From Lachnospiraceae bacterium V9D3004 (lineage in GTDB: Bacteria > Bacillota > Clostridia > Lachnospirales > Lachnospiraceae), in assembly GCA_000621985.1 (NCBI GenBank), contig JHWW01000014.1, forward strand, positions 21,644 through 85,643: a stretch of 64,000 nucleotides of DNA, in the 5' to 3' direction. Made by a program: the position numbers and the translations under genes. Positions 25,793-34,718 of this stretch are shown piece by piece; the stretch's first letter is position 1, and every line of letters starts with the position of its first letter. The notes beneath the pieces were generated by a model, which saw only the letters and a list, made by a program, of their open reading frames with translations, was not told the origin of the DNA and did no database searches.

Positions 25793-28708
25793 TCAAATAT
25801 CTTTAACAGTTCCAATAATACCGTCCCAGTCAAGTTCCATAAGCATTCCCTCGATCTTTTCTATCCTCTCCCTGTGAACTTCGGGAAGATCGTATCCGTG
25901 AAGATCTTTAAGTATTCCTTCCATCATTCCATAATCCATACTTCCCGCAATCTCTGCAATGGTCTGATACGCTTCTTTCATTTCTCCTTCACTTATTCCC
26001 GAAAGGATCTCTTCTTTACTGTCAAGCAGAGATAATTTTTCATTCAACGTACGGAACATAACAAGAAGCCTGTCTGTATTATCTTTAATATATTCTGCGT
26101 CATTCCTCTTTCCGGCATCCTCAAGACTCTTGGCATATTCCGAAAGATCTTTGGCACCTATTATTCGCGCAGAACTTTTCAATGCATGAACTTTGATGGT
26201 ATAACCTTCTGTATCTCCGTTTTTATACAGACTCTCTATCTCGTCTGCTTTTGCTTCTGCAGTCTGATGAAATACCGACAGTACGGACTGATATCCTTCT
26301 ACAGAACCGGTATGTCTGAGTCCTGCCTGTTCGTCGATATCTTCGATGGCTTTAAGTTTTTCCATAAAACCTGAATCTTCGGTTTCTTTTGAAGACTCAG
26401 GGATATCCCCTGTATAATTATCTCCTGCTGAAGATACAACGCCGAAAGTGACTTCATCCGAATGATTGCTGTCAGGCACTTTAATCTTCTCATCAGGAAG
26501 CATGTCATACAATAATTTTTCGAGTTTCTCACCATCAACAGGCTTGGACAGATAATCCGTAAAGCCGGCCTCAAGGTACATCTCTCTTGCACCTGATACG
26601 GCATTGGCTGTGAGTGCTATTGCGGGAACTTCTGTGCACATTCCCGATTCACGAATATGTTTTAATGTCTCTATACCATCCATATCAGGCATCATGTGAT
26701 CAATAAAAATGATGTCATATGTGTTGTCCTTTACAAGATCCAGAGCATCCTTTCCGGACGAGGCAGTGTCTATTCCAACCCTTGTTCTCTTAAGAAGGCT
26801 CTGTATTACGGTAAGATTCATCTCTGTATCGTCTACCACAAGAAGTTTCGCATCCGGTGCATGGAACAGTTCATGATATTCATGGGAATGTTCCGACATA
26901 CCATCAAACCTTGCAGCATAATTACCTATCTCTTCCCATTTGATGACTTCCTGATCTATTACGAATGAGAATACCGATCCCTTGCCGTATTCACTCTGCA
27001 CCGACAGAGAGCTTCCCATAAGTTCAAGAAGCTGCCTTGTGATGCTCATGCCGAGTCCGGTTCCTTCTATGGAACGGTTTCTCTTTTCCTCAATACGCTT
27101 GTAAGGAGAAAACAGATTCTCCATATCCTCTTCCTTCATACCTATACCGGTATCTTCAACAGTAAAGCCAAGAATTATGTCATCCTGATCCTTTTTTTCA
27201 TAAGACACAGTCATTGTCACTTCGCCGGCTTCCGTATATTTTACGGCATTGGTAAGAAGATTCATCACACATTGTCTGATACGGATCTCATCTCCGAGTA
27301 ACAGATGCGGAATGTGCTCATCCACTTTTACATTAAACTTCAGTCCTTTTTTCACGGCCCTGTCACGTATCATATTAACAAGATCATTGATGAGCGAAGA
27401 CAGATCATACTGTACAGGAATGATCTCCATCTTACCCTCTTCCACTTTTGACAGATCCAATATGTCATTAATGATCGAAAGCAGTGTCTTTCCTGCAGAC
27501 ATAATATCCGAAGCATATGTCCTGATCTGTTTTTCATTTGATTCACGAAGGATCATCTCATCCATACCAAGCACGGCATTTATCGGGGTTCTGATCTCAT
27601 GTGACATACTTGCAAGAAATCTTGATTTGGCCTCATTTGCACTGTCAGCTATGTCTCTTTGCGCCTGAAGTTCTTCCATATATTGGTAATGTTCAGTATC
27701 GTCAACAAGTGCATAGAGCTTGCCGTAACACTCTCCCTTGAACAACAGATCATTCTCTTCGGGAGTATATACACGGTCGTCAATAGTCAGAGTCTCACTG
27801 TTCTTTACAGCATCAGAGATGAAAGATACGATATCATACGGAGTATAGATACGATCCCTTACCTGTTTTACCGGTTTGGATTTGTAGAAAATATCAAATT
27901 CCGGGAACAGCAGAGCCGCCGGTTCATTATAATATTGTATTCTTCCATCATTATCCACGGCTATGATACCTTCGGATATCCTATCCAGTGCAAAATCTCT
28001 TGCAATCTCTCTTGTGCCGAGCAGATCAAATCCCAATATTCCGATAAGCATGAATATTGTTCCGATTAATGATCCCGGCATTGTAAGATCATAATAATCC
28101 GATATATTGAAAATACCCGTTACCTGAATTATGAAAGAAGCTGCCTGAATACCAAAAGCGATGATCAGCATGATATACCTTAATCTGAAAGTCCTGTTTT
28201 TTTCTTTACGGTATGCTCTTACAACCCACGTCATTGCAATTACAATGAATATTACATTCAGGCCTACAAACAGATCATGTACGCTCCCGTTTGTGTGTAA
28301 AAATTTAGGGAACAACGGATCGGGTATAAATTCATGATCCGCATAATACAGATCTGAATATCCTATTGAAAGGACTGTACTGTATATTCCTATGTACAAC
28401 AATACCAGAAATATTAACAAACCTCTCGGTATCTTTATCCTGCACATCTTTGCCGTGAAAATGAAAAATGCCAGAACGATCCAGACTCTTCCGACATACG
28501 AAAGCTGAAGGGCTGTAATATAAGCCTCTTCAGTTTTCGCTTTCAGTTCAAGAAGATATCCTACATTGCTGATAAATGAAGATATGCATGTCAAAAAAAG
28601 ATAAGTATGGATTGAATTCTTCCATCTCGAAAATACGATCAATATCTCGATAAACAGTACACTTATTGTTATATATTGCAATGTCATAAAAATTTCATGA
28701 ACATTCAA
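25793..28708 (-). CDS. 7TM hybrid histidine kinase with PAS, receiver and HPt domains
   Basis: The protein has 971 residues. An N-terminal 7TM histidine-kinase sensor module (1-230) is followed by a PAS-like segment (about 240-345; ALDRISEGIIAVDNDGRIQYYN). HisKA has SMSHEIRTPIN (phospho-His 370), and HATPase has LLTNAVKYT, DTGIGM and GTGLGM. A receiver domain carries KLLVVDDTE and FIDHMMPDMDG. The HPt domain includes KVHALKSSARIIGA. A helical tail of about 90 residues follows. The EIIC-EAL gene starts 14 bases after its stop, suggesting a single sensing and output pathway. The spacer 28709-28801 holds an AT-rich stretch with a TATAAT-like box. Confidence 0.9.
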   Translation of the reverse strand: MNVHEIFMTLQYITISVLFIEILIVFSRWKNSIHTYLFLTCISSFISNVGYLLELKAKTEEAYITALQLSYVGRVWIVLAFFIFTAKMCRIKIPRGLLIFLVLLYIGIYSTVLSIGYSDLYYADHEFIPDPLFPKFLHTNGSVHDLFVGLNVIFIVIAMTWVVRAYRKEKNRTFRLRYIMLIIAFGIQAASFIIQVTGIFNISDYYDLTMPGSLIGTIFMLIGILGFDLLGTREIARDFALDRISEGIIAVDNDGRIQYYNEPAALLFPEFDIFYKSKPVKQVRDRIYTPYDIVSFISDAVKNSETLTIDDRVYTPEENDLLFKGECYGKLYALVDDTEHYQYMEELQAQRDIADSANEAKSRFLASMSHEIRTPINAVLGMDEMILRESNEKQIRTYASDIMSAGKTLLSIINDILDLSKVEEGKMEIIPVQYDLSSLINDLVNMIRDRAVKKGLKFNVKVDEHIPHLLLGDEIRIRQCVMNLLTNAVKYTEAGEVTMTVSYEKKDQDDIILGFTVEDTGIGMKEEDMENLFSPYKRIEEKRNRSIEGTGLGMSITRQLLELMGSSLSVQSEYGKGSVFSFVIDQEVIKWEEIGNYAARFDGMSEHSHEYHELFHAPDAKLLVVDDTEMNLTVIQSLLKRTRVGIDTASSGKDALDLVKDNTYDIIFIDHMMPDMDGIETLKHIRESGMCTEVPAIALTANAVSGAREMYLEAGFTDYLSKPVDGEKLEKLLYDMLPDEKIKVPDSNHSDEVTFGVVSSAGDNYTGDIPESSKETEDSGFMEKLKAIEDIDEQAGLRHTGSVEGYQSVLSVFHQTAEAKADEIESLYKNGDTEGYTIKVHALKSSARIIGAKDLSEYAKSLEDAGKRNDAEYIKDNTDRLLVMFRTLNEKLSLLDSKEEILSGISEGEMKEAYQTIAEIAGSMDYGMMEGILKDLHGYDLPEVHRERIEKIEGMLMELDWDGIIGTVKDI

Positions 28709-28801
28709 TTTCTTTTCCCCCCACGCAACAACTTACCCGTTTTTATCATACTCAATCCCGAATTTTCATATTGCCGTGGTATAATTATATACCTATTACG
28801 T

Positions 28802-29578
28802 CTATGCCGGAAGTTTATCGTAATTCTTTATATATGCAATACCTGACACAAATTCGCATTCATCAAAATAGATCCTGATCCTATAGGTTCCATCATAATT
28901 TATTTCAAAGTATTCCTTAAAAGTATCTTTCATAAGTTTTGCTGTCTCTGAAGGATTCTGTCCGTCGGCATCCTTGTGTCCTTTAAGATAAAACTGATAC
29001 AGTCTGTCTGAAGCAGGATCATACTTCAAAACTGTGGCCTTGTATCTGTTAAGTACCTCGTTCTTATCATTTCTGAGACTCACGCCTCTGATCGTCTCTA
29101 TGCCGGAATCATTGTTCTCATTTTGGAATGCAATATCATATTCATTACTGTTTCTGTCGATGAACATGGTCTTTATATTCGTAAAACCATCAACAATCTG
29201 AAAATCTTTCTTTTCAAGCTTATTTGAACGTACTGTTACCTTGCATTTCATTTTTTTACCTTTTTTAGTGGTAACATAGATTGTTGCGCTTCCTTTTTTC
29301 TTTGCTTTAACAGTGAAATGATTGTTTTTGCCTCTTGATACGGTTGCAACTTTCTTATTGGAAGATTTTAACGATTTTATATCTGCATAATACACGAAAT
29401 TATCCACTTTGCATCCCACAAATGTAGTTATGTAATATTTTTCCATTCCCGGACTGCCATCTCCGGCATTGGCCGAGACGTAAGCCGCCTTACCCGCGAT
29501 CAGATATGAAGCAGATACAATCATAAATGTTAACAGTAACAGTGCGCCTTTTTTGTAAAATTTTTTTAAATTGTTCAT
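28802..29578 (-). CDS. Secreted protein with one Ig-like (Big2-type) module, function unknown
   Basis: This 258-residue protein has a signal peptide (residues 1-36, ending VSANA). A Lys-rich Big2-like module (about 60-118) includes SLKSSNKKVATVSRGKNNHFTVKAKKKGSATIYV. The C-terminal 130 residues (YDIAFQNENND to NYDKLPA) match no family I recognise and contain no cysteines or catalytic motif. The start has a GGAGAGA site. It lies upstream of the 7TM kinase gene with 93 bases between, and could be an extracellular binding partner for it. Confidence 0.8.
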   Translation of the reverse strand: MNNLKKFYKKGALLLLTFMIVSASYLIAGKAAYVSANAGDGSPGMEKYYITTFVGCKVDNFVYYADIKSLKSSNKKVATVSRGKNNHFTVKAKKKGSATIYVTTKKGKKMKCKVTVRSNKLEKKDFQIVDGFTNIKTMFIDRNSNEYDIAFQNENNDSGIETIRGVSLRNDKNEVLNRYKATVLKYDPASDRLYQFYLKGHKDADGQNPSETAKLMKDTFKEYFEINYDGTYRIRIYFDECEFVSGIAYIKNYDKLPA

Positions 29579-29667
29579 GTGAGTCTCTCCTTTTTTTTGG
29601 GTATATAATTATTCAGCACTACTTTGCTCCGTGTTCCCTAACCCGTCAAATGTCTGTTATATTAATA

Positions 29668-31683
29668 CTATACCGTATACTGTGACAGATCCGAATTGAT
29701 CTCATCTGAGTACTTATTAAGGTTCTCTGAAATGTATGCGATATTCTCTGTTTCTGTACGCAACTTACTGCTCTCTGCCACGATAACATCACTGAGACTT
29801 AGAACTTCGTTAATGTTGGATGCCTGTTCCTGTGTAGTTGCGGCATTGCCTGATGCTACGTCATTGATCCTCTCTATACCCGATGTGATCTCAATGATAC
29901 CGTCTGTTGCTTTGGCCACATCACCGTATATCTTGTTGAATGATTCATTAGCTCCCTCAACTCCGCTAAGACAGGCTGCCATATCCTGTGCACAGATATC
30001 TGCCTTCTGGTTGATATCAACGATATTCTTCGTAATGTCTTCGATAAGTCTTCGTATTGTCTCTGTAGCTTTCGATGACTGATTGGCAAGTGCTCCTACT
30101 TCCGAAGCAACAACTGCGAAACCTTTGCCCATCTCTCCCGCTCTTGCAGCTTCAATGGAAGCATTAAGAGAAAGAAGGTTTGTCTGTTCAGATATTGCAT
30201 TGATCGTTTCGGTTATTCCCGTAATCTCCTGTACGGACTTGGCTGTGACTCTCGTTAATGCTGTAAGATCACTTATTGTATCATTAAGTGTGTTAACGTT
30301 TCTTGTCATGCTCTCCATCTCATCCTTACCTTTGGCAGATGCTTCGAGAGTCTCATCACACAGAGTCTTAACATCTTTTGCATTCTCTGCAAGCTGATTA
30401 GATGTTGCCGCCAGATCATTGGCCGCATTGGCAATATCTTCGATGGATGAATTCATATCAGAGAGTGTATCATTAAGCTTCTCAATGGATTCTCCCTGAT
30501 TCTGGTTGGCATCGGAAAGTGAATGTGATATATCGAAACATTCACCCGCTCTGCTGTTCATCTCACCGGATATACTTGCCAGACTCGTAAGCGTATCTCT
30601 CATCTTTTCGATGTATTCATTAAAACTCTCCGAAAGAGTCGTTATCTCATTATTACCTTCGGGAACAAGCTTAACCGTGAAATCACCCTTGCTTATATCT
30701 GTAATACGTTCTGTAACCGTGGTAACAGGATTAATTGACTTACTTATCATTACATATACTATTGCCGAGAATATTATCAATAATATGATGGCACATGCAA
30801 ATGTAATGAACATAACCTTTAATATACTGTCACTGAGAAGTGAAGTAGGTACCGCGCTTACTACAGCCCAGGATGTTCCTTCCACATCAGTTGCCGTAAA
30901 CATCTGTGCGCCGTCATCCGTGGATGCCGTAACAACCTTATCTCCATCTGCTGCCACATTCATATCCATTGAATCAAATATCGATGCAAGACCGGCTGCT
31001 ATCGGTTCGGTAGCTGTTGCAAGATTCTGACCTTTTGCATCGGCTTTGCTGCTGACAAGAATATCTTTTGAATTCTTATCAATAATATAATAGTTCGCAT
31101 CCGACGACAGTGAATTGAAATTTGCAACGATCTCTTCTACTTTAACAAAATCAACATCACTGCTGAGTACTATATTATCACTTATCATTGTCGAACATGC
31201 CATACTGATATTATTCGTTGAAGCATCCAGATACGGATTCGAAGTAAATATCTCTCCCTTACTGCTTAATGCACCTTTATACCATTCTCTTTCCGTGAAT
31301 ACAAAATCATCGTCAGGAACCCAGCCGGAACCGTCAAAGAATTTGCCATTATTACCGTTTGCGACATAAATATCATGGGAATCCGCATCAAGTTCCGTAA
31401 GTTTTAATAACATAGCAAGTGTAGCCTCATCCGACATCTCGGGAGTATTACGCATTACGTCCGCGGTATATTCCACTCTGTCTTCAATAGTTTTCCACCA
31501 GCTCTGAATCTGACTGGCGTACGTTCCGGATTCTCTTGCAAGCACATTATTCATAAGCGACTGAATATTATCGACTGCAAGTTTGATACTAACTTGTGTA
31601 CATAATATTATTATTATTGCCACATAGATTATGATCTTGCTTAAGAGTGTCTTCTTTAAAGATTTTCTTTTAATCTTTTTCAT
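29668..31683 (-). CDS. Methyl-accepting chemotaxis protein with dCache-type sensor
   Basis: The protein has 671 residues from ATG 31683; an upstream in-frame start would add 24 but lacks a signal. A membrane helix (about 14-36) is followed by an extracellular double-Cache region (about 40-300; [48 protein letters not shown]). Then come a second helix, a HAMP domain, and the cytoplasmic coiled coil with the receptor hairpin tip [31 protein letters not shown]. The dCache may bind amino acids or other small ligands. Remains of two other receptors lie just upstream. Confidence 0.92.
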   Translation of the reverse strand: MKKIKRKSLKKTLLSKIIIYVAIIIILCTQVSIKLAVDNIQSLMNNVLARESGTYASQIQSWWKTIEDRVEYTADVMRNTPEMSDEATLAMLLKLTELDADSHDIYVANGNNGKFFDGSGWVPDDDFVFTEREWYKGALSSKGEIFTSNPYLDASTNNISMACSTMISDNIVLSSDVDFVKVEEIVANFNSLSSDANYYIIDKNSKDILVSSKADAKGQNLATATEPIAAGLASIFDSMDMNVAADGDKVVTASTDDGAQMFTATDVEGTSWAVVSAVPTSLLSDSILKVMFITFACAIILLIIFSAIVYVMISKSINPVTTVTERITDISKGDFTVKLVPEGNNEITTLSESFNEYIEKMRDTLTSLASISGEMNSRAGECFDISHSLSDANQNQGESIEKLNDTLSDMNSSIEDIANAANDLAATSNQLAENAKDVKTLCDETLEASAKGKDEMESMTRNVNTLNDTISDLTALTRVTAKSVQEITGITETINAISEQTNLLSLNASIEAARAGEMGKGFAVVASEVGALANQSSKATETIRRLIEDITKNIVDINQKADICAQDMAACLSGVEGANESFNKIYGDVAKATDGIIEITSGIERINDVASGNAATTQEQASNINEVLSLSDVIVAESSKLRTETENIAYISENLNKYSDEINSDLSQYTV

Positions 31684-31714
31684 GTTATCCCTGCCCTTCA
31701 TTATTACGTTATTA

Positions 31715-31757
31715 GTGTGATCACACATTCCCATCAGAGGAAACACTGTGACCACAC
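31715..31757. promoter_or_regulatory. Paired palindromes upstream of the chemoreceptor
   Basis: A perfect palindrome GTGTGATCACAC (31715-31726) and the near copy CTGTGACCACAC (31746-31757) are 31 bp apart, 32 bases upstream of the chemoreceptor ATG. Three helical turns separate the centres, as expected for a regulator binding on one face. The binding protein is unknown; the likeness to CRP half-sites is superficial. Confidence 0.4.
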
Positions 31758-31809
31758 CTCATATTGTACAATATATTAATAATTATTTCAATCGTATTTA
31801 ATAGTTATT

Positions 31810-32025
31810 TCATATCCTGAAGGAATTAACGAACTCATTGATCTTATCTGCCGACTGCGATACGTTGATAGCGCTCTCGTCCACATTACGGCTCTCCTGT
31901 TGCGGTTACAACCTCATTACTCTCGGCGATATCCTTAACACTTGCCTCTGACCTTTCGGAAAGCTTCTCGGATACTTCCGTTCCGTTATATTCCGTCCGT
32001 ATACCAGTCTCTTTTCCATGAATAT
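31810..32025 (-). pseudogene. C-terminal remnant of a second chemoreceptor (frameshifted)
   Basis: Reading the minus strand from about 32025 gives NGTEVSEKLSERSEASVKD and IAESNEVVTATGE, then a stop in that frame. Shifting frame near 31910 continues as ESRNVDESAINVSQSADKI and NEFVNSFRI to a TGA at 31810. This is the usual C-terminal coiled coil and end of a methyl-accepting protein. The rest of the gene is missing. It is not part of the intact receptor, which has its own complete end. Confidence 0.7.
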
Positions 32026-32091
32026 TACACCTGCCGGCAACATAATGAATCATAAAATTTTCCGAGAGAGATTGTTATTGCACCCGGCAAA

Positions 32092-32128
32092 TGTGTGTTC
32101 GTTAGGGCACGACATACGCTTGCCGGGT
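32092..32128. repeat. Intergenic inverted repeat
   Basis: ACCCGGCAA (32092-32100) pairs with TTGCCGGGT (32120-32128), extended inward by mostly wobble pairs. It lies just beyond the terminator of the Ig-like gene and near the dead receptor fragment. It has no adjacent U-run. Confidence 0.55.
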
Positions 32129-32137
32129 TGGTGCTAC

Positions 32138-32172
32138 AAAAAAATAGCACCTGCTGTTTCCTGCAGGCGCTA
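32138..32172 (-). terminator. Intrinsic terminator of the Big2 protein gene
   Basis: On the minus strand a 10-base stem with one mismatch (32163-32172 with 32145-32154) is followed by seven U residues (32144-32138), 40 bases after the stop codon. The U-run sits between GGTGCTA and TAGCACC, which form an alternative stem on either strand. Confidence 0.85.
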
Positions 32173-32211
32173 TGTATTACGTAATATATATTCTATTATA
32201 TTAGCAAAAAG

Positions 32212-33393
32212 TTATGATCTTACAGTTACTTTTACACCGGTGATCGTAAGATCTCCAAACATTCCGTTCCATGTGGAAGCCTTAACCGTTATTGCTGTAG
32301 TGATTCCTCCACTCCTCGCAGCCTTTTCGGCATCACCTTCATTTACTCCCGCCACGAATGTCTTCTTAATCGTAAATTCATTCTTATCGTTCAGTTTCAA
32401 CGATTCTTTATTGTCTCCACCGGTTTTTGTAAGAACCATGATATCGGACGTTGTTATAGGATCTCCGCTGCTGACGTTTGCAGACGCATCTTTTCCTTCC
32501 GTATCCACAAGAAATACCCTGAATCCCTTATCAGAATCTTTGGAAGGATCGTAAGTTCCGCTTATCTCAACGTCTATCTTATCACCTGTTTTAATATAAT
32601 GATCCGAAGGAAGATTGAATATTATATTGTTGGCTGATTCACAATACACGATACCATTTTCATATTTTGCTTTGGAATTCATACTGCTGTACTCATCCAG
32701 CGGTATATAATTACCGGCATTATCTTTGAGATATTGTCCGTCTGTACCGGTTTTTCTGAACTCGTCACGAAGAGGTATCTCAACAAGATCATCTTTCATC
32801 AGGTCTAAGGTTTTGACCGGCAAAGGAGTCGGTTCAGCGGATGGCACCGGATTCTCAGTCGGACTTACGGACGGAACTGTCTGTGGAACACTTCCCTGAT
32901 TACCATTTGCAGTATCACCCGATGTTACCGGAACTGTAACGGAGGGCTGATTAACCACAACTGCAGAAGATTGAGAAGCATTCTGCCCCGGAGCAGCTGT
33001 TGCGATCCTGTCCGATGTGCCTGATAACGGACCGGTAGCCTTTTTTATCTTTATCACACAATTATATTTTTTTGTTTTCTTCTTATGTTTATATGAAGCG
33101 GTTATCGTTACTTTTCCGGGTGCAATACATCTGATCTTTGCTGATGATGTATTTCCTTTAGCTGTTTTTTTTATGATCTTTGCAATTTTTTTATCAGTAG
33201 TCTTCCATGTAACCTTTGCTTTTTTGCTGACATTTTTCAGGCTGAGACTCACAACAGCGCCAACTTTCGTATTAATACCGGTTTTGTTCAATGACACTTT
33301 TTTCTTTGCTGTCGGAGTAATTCCCTGTGGAAGCATTGTTACGCTCATAGCTGCAACAAGTGATAATACTACGGATATTTTAATAATTCTCAT
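32212..33393 (-). CDS. Secreted Big2 protein with C-terminal beta-rich, possibly carbohydrate-binding, domain
   Basis: This 393-residue protein starts at ATG 33393 behind an AGGAGG site. A signal peptide (1-27) is followed by a Big2-like module (about 30-120; WKTTDKKIAKIIKKTAKGN, APGKVTITASYK). A Ser/Thr/Pro/Gln linker follows (about 125-195; PTENPVPSAEPTPLP). The C-terminal domain (about 200-393) has WNGMFGDLTITGVKVTV and YIKTGDKIDVEISGTYDPS, with the feel of a carbohydrate-binding jelly roll; this is inference. No catalytic motif is seen. It lies directly downstream of a dead chemoreceptor and near the GH43 locus. Confidence 0.8.
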   Translation of the reverse strand: MRIIKISVVLSLVAAMSVTMLPQGITPTAKKKVSLNKTGINTKVGAVVSLSLKNVSKKAKVTWKTTDKKIAKIIKKTAKGNTSSAKIRCIAPGKVTITASYKHKKKTKKYNCVIKIKKATGPLSGTSDRIATAAPGQNASQSSAVVVNQPSVTVPVTSGDTANGNQGSVPQTVPSVSPTENPVPSAEPTPLPVKTLDLMKDDLVEIPLRDEFRKTGTDGQYLKDNAGNYIPLDEYSSMNSKAKYENGIVYCESANNIIFNLPSDHYIKTGDKIDVEISGTYDPSKDSDKGFRVFLVDTEGKDASANVSSGDPITTSDIMVLTKTGGDNKESLKLNDKNEFTIKKTFVAGVNEGDAEKAARSGGITTAITVKASTWNGMFGDLTITGVKVTVRS

Positions 33394-33423
33394 GAACAGA
33401 TCCTCCTGCAACAACAATGATAA

Positions 33424-34549
33424 TTACATTCTGAAATTACCGATAACATTCTCAATATCATTTACATTACCCCTGCTGATATCTGCAAGATTATTGATGG
33501 AATCCGATACCATATTGGTTTCTTCGTTCCTGTTAACAATCTCTCCAACACCCAGCATATTAGTCTCAGCAGCCTGTCTGACTGTATCTATTCCGGATAC
33601 TATGAAATCGATAAGTTTACTAACCTGTTCACGAACATTATCAACAGCCGCATTGCTGTTTGCAACAACTTCCTGAATGCTCATAGCGGTCTGCTTGGAC
33701 TGTTCCGCAAGCTGTCCTATCTCGCTTGCAACTACCGCAAATCCTTTTCCTGCTTCACCTGCTCTTGCCGCTTCGATCGAAGCATTAAGAGATAACAGAT
33801 TGGTCTGTGAGGTAATATCCATAATAGAAGCTGCAAGATCGTTGATCTTCTCAACGGCCGAAAAACCCTCAAGCGCTTCTTCCATATTGTTCACGGTTAA
33901 TGTCATATTGTCATGACTTGAAGCAATATTGGCATTAACGTGTTCGTTAACATTGTCAATTGAATCTTTGGTCTGATCTATACTTGCGGACAACTATTCG
34001 GTAACAGATGAATTATCCATGGTAACCTGTACCAGTTTGTTGGAAGATTCTTTCAGATTACCCGAACTCTCATATCTCATTAAGTCTATCGGTATTAAGA
34101 GTCAACGCTGCATAACCTCCCGGAGTACCGTCTTCCCTGTACACGGTTCTTGAGAAAATGACAGACAAAGACTGGGTTGCCGGAGACAGTAATGCCATAA
34201 CATCGTTGGATGGGATTCCCTTATCATTAAAATATGTTGTCTGAATAGTCTTCTTGGTCTCATCAGCACTTACATACCCTACCATCTCTTTCATTGAATG
34301 AACCAGACACCGACAGTCATAATTGGAAAACATCATACTGTCAAGATTGGGAATGGTAGCGGACAGATTCTCGATATAGGTCTGCGCAGCTGCAACCGTT
34401 TCGGGATTCTCATCTTCAATAAGCGCACGAATCTCATTCGAACTCAGGAAAGCTTCCACCGTTGCGAATTGCTGCTTCACGTATTCATTGATGATGTCCG
34501 TCTGCGAATCAACATATGCAGGCTTAATGAATCTGTGGAACAATTCATT
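33424..34549 (-). pseudogene. Decayed chemoreceptor (deletion plus in-frame TAG)
   Basis: Two receptor pieces lie in order. The upstream piece (34543-34070) is a Cache-like sensor (VDSQTDIINEYVKQQFATVE to YAALTLNTDRLNEI) that lacks the first membrane helix. The downstream piece (about 34065-33424) has the receptor tip [22 protein letters not shown] and a normal end ([12 protein letters not shown]). Between them the second helix and HAMP are missing and the frame changes. The downstream frame also carries a TAG where SVTE(Q)LSASID is expected, consistent with CAG to TAG. It should be non-functional unless the assembly is wrong here. Confidence 0.85.
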
Positions 34550-34718
34550 GACAGTTAGTTATATTTTACACAAAAAAATATTAAAAAGCAATAAAGTTTC
34601 CAAGAAATTTTGAAATTTTATAAAATTTATCACTAATCCTGTGAAGCCGAACCCTCCCCCATGTCCCATAGCCATAACTAGAGAAACTATGACAGCTGCG
34701 AAGCAGACAGATTATGAG

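Noticed and set aside
31715..31726. CRP-binding site
   Set aside because: The palindrome is only 12 bp with no 6-base central spacer as in TGTGA-N6-TCACA, and CRP-type control is not expected in this group.
34544..34718. Terminator after the GH43 gene
   Set aside because: Only weak, broken inverted repeats are present after the stop at 34719 and no U-run follows a stable stem.
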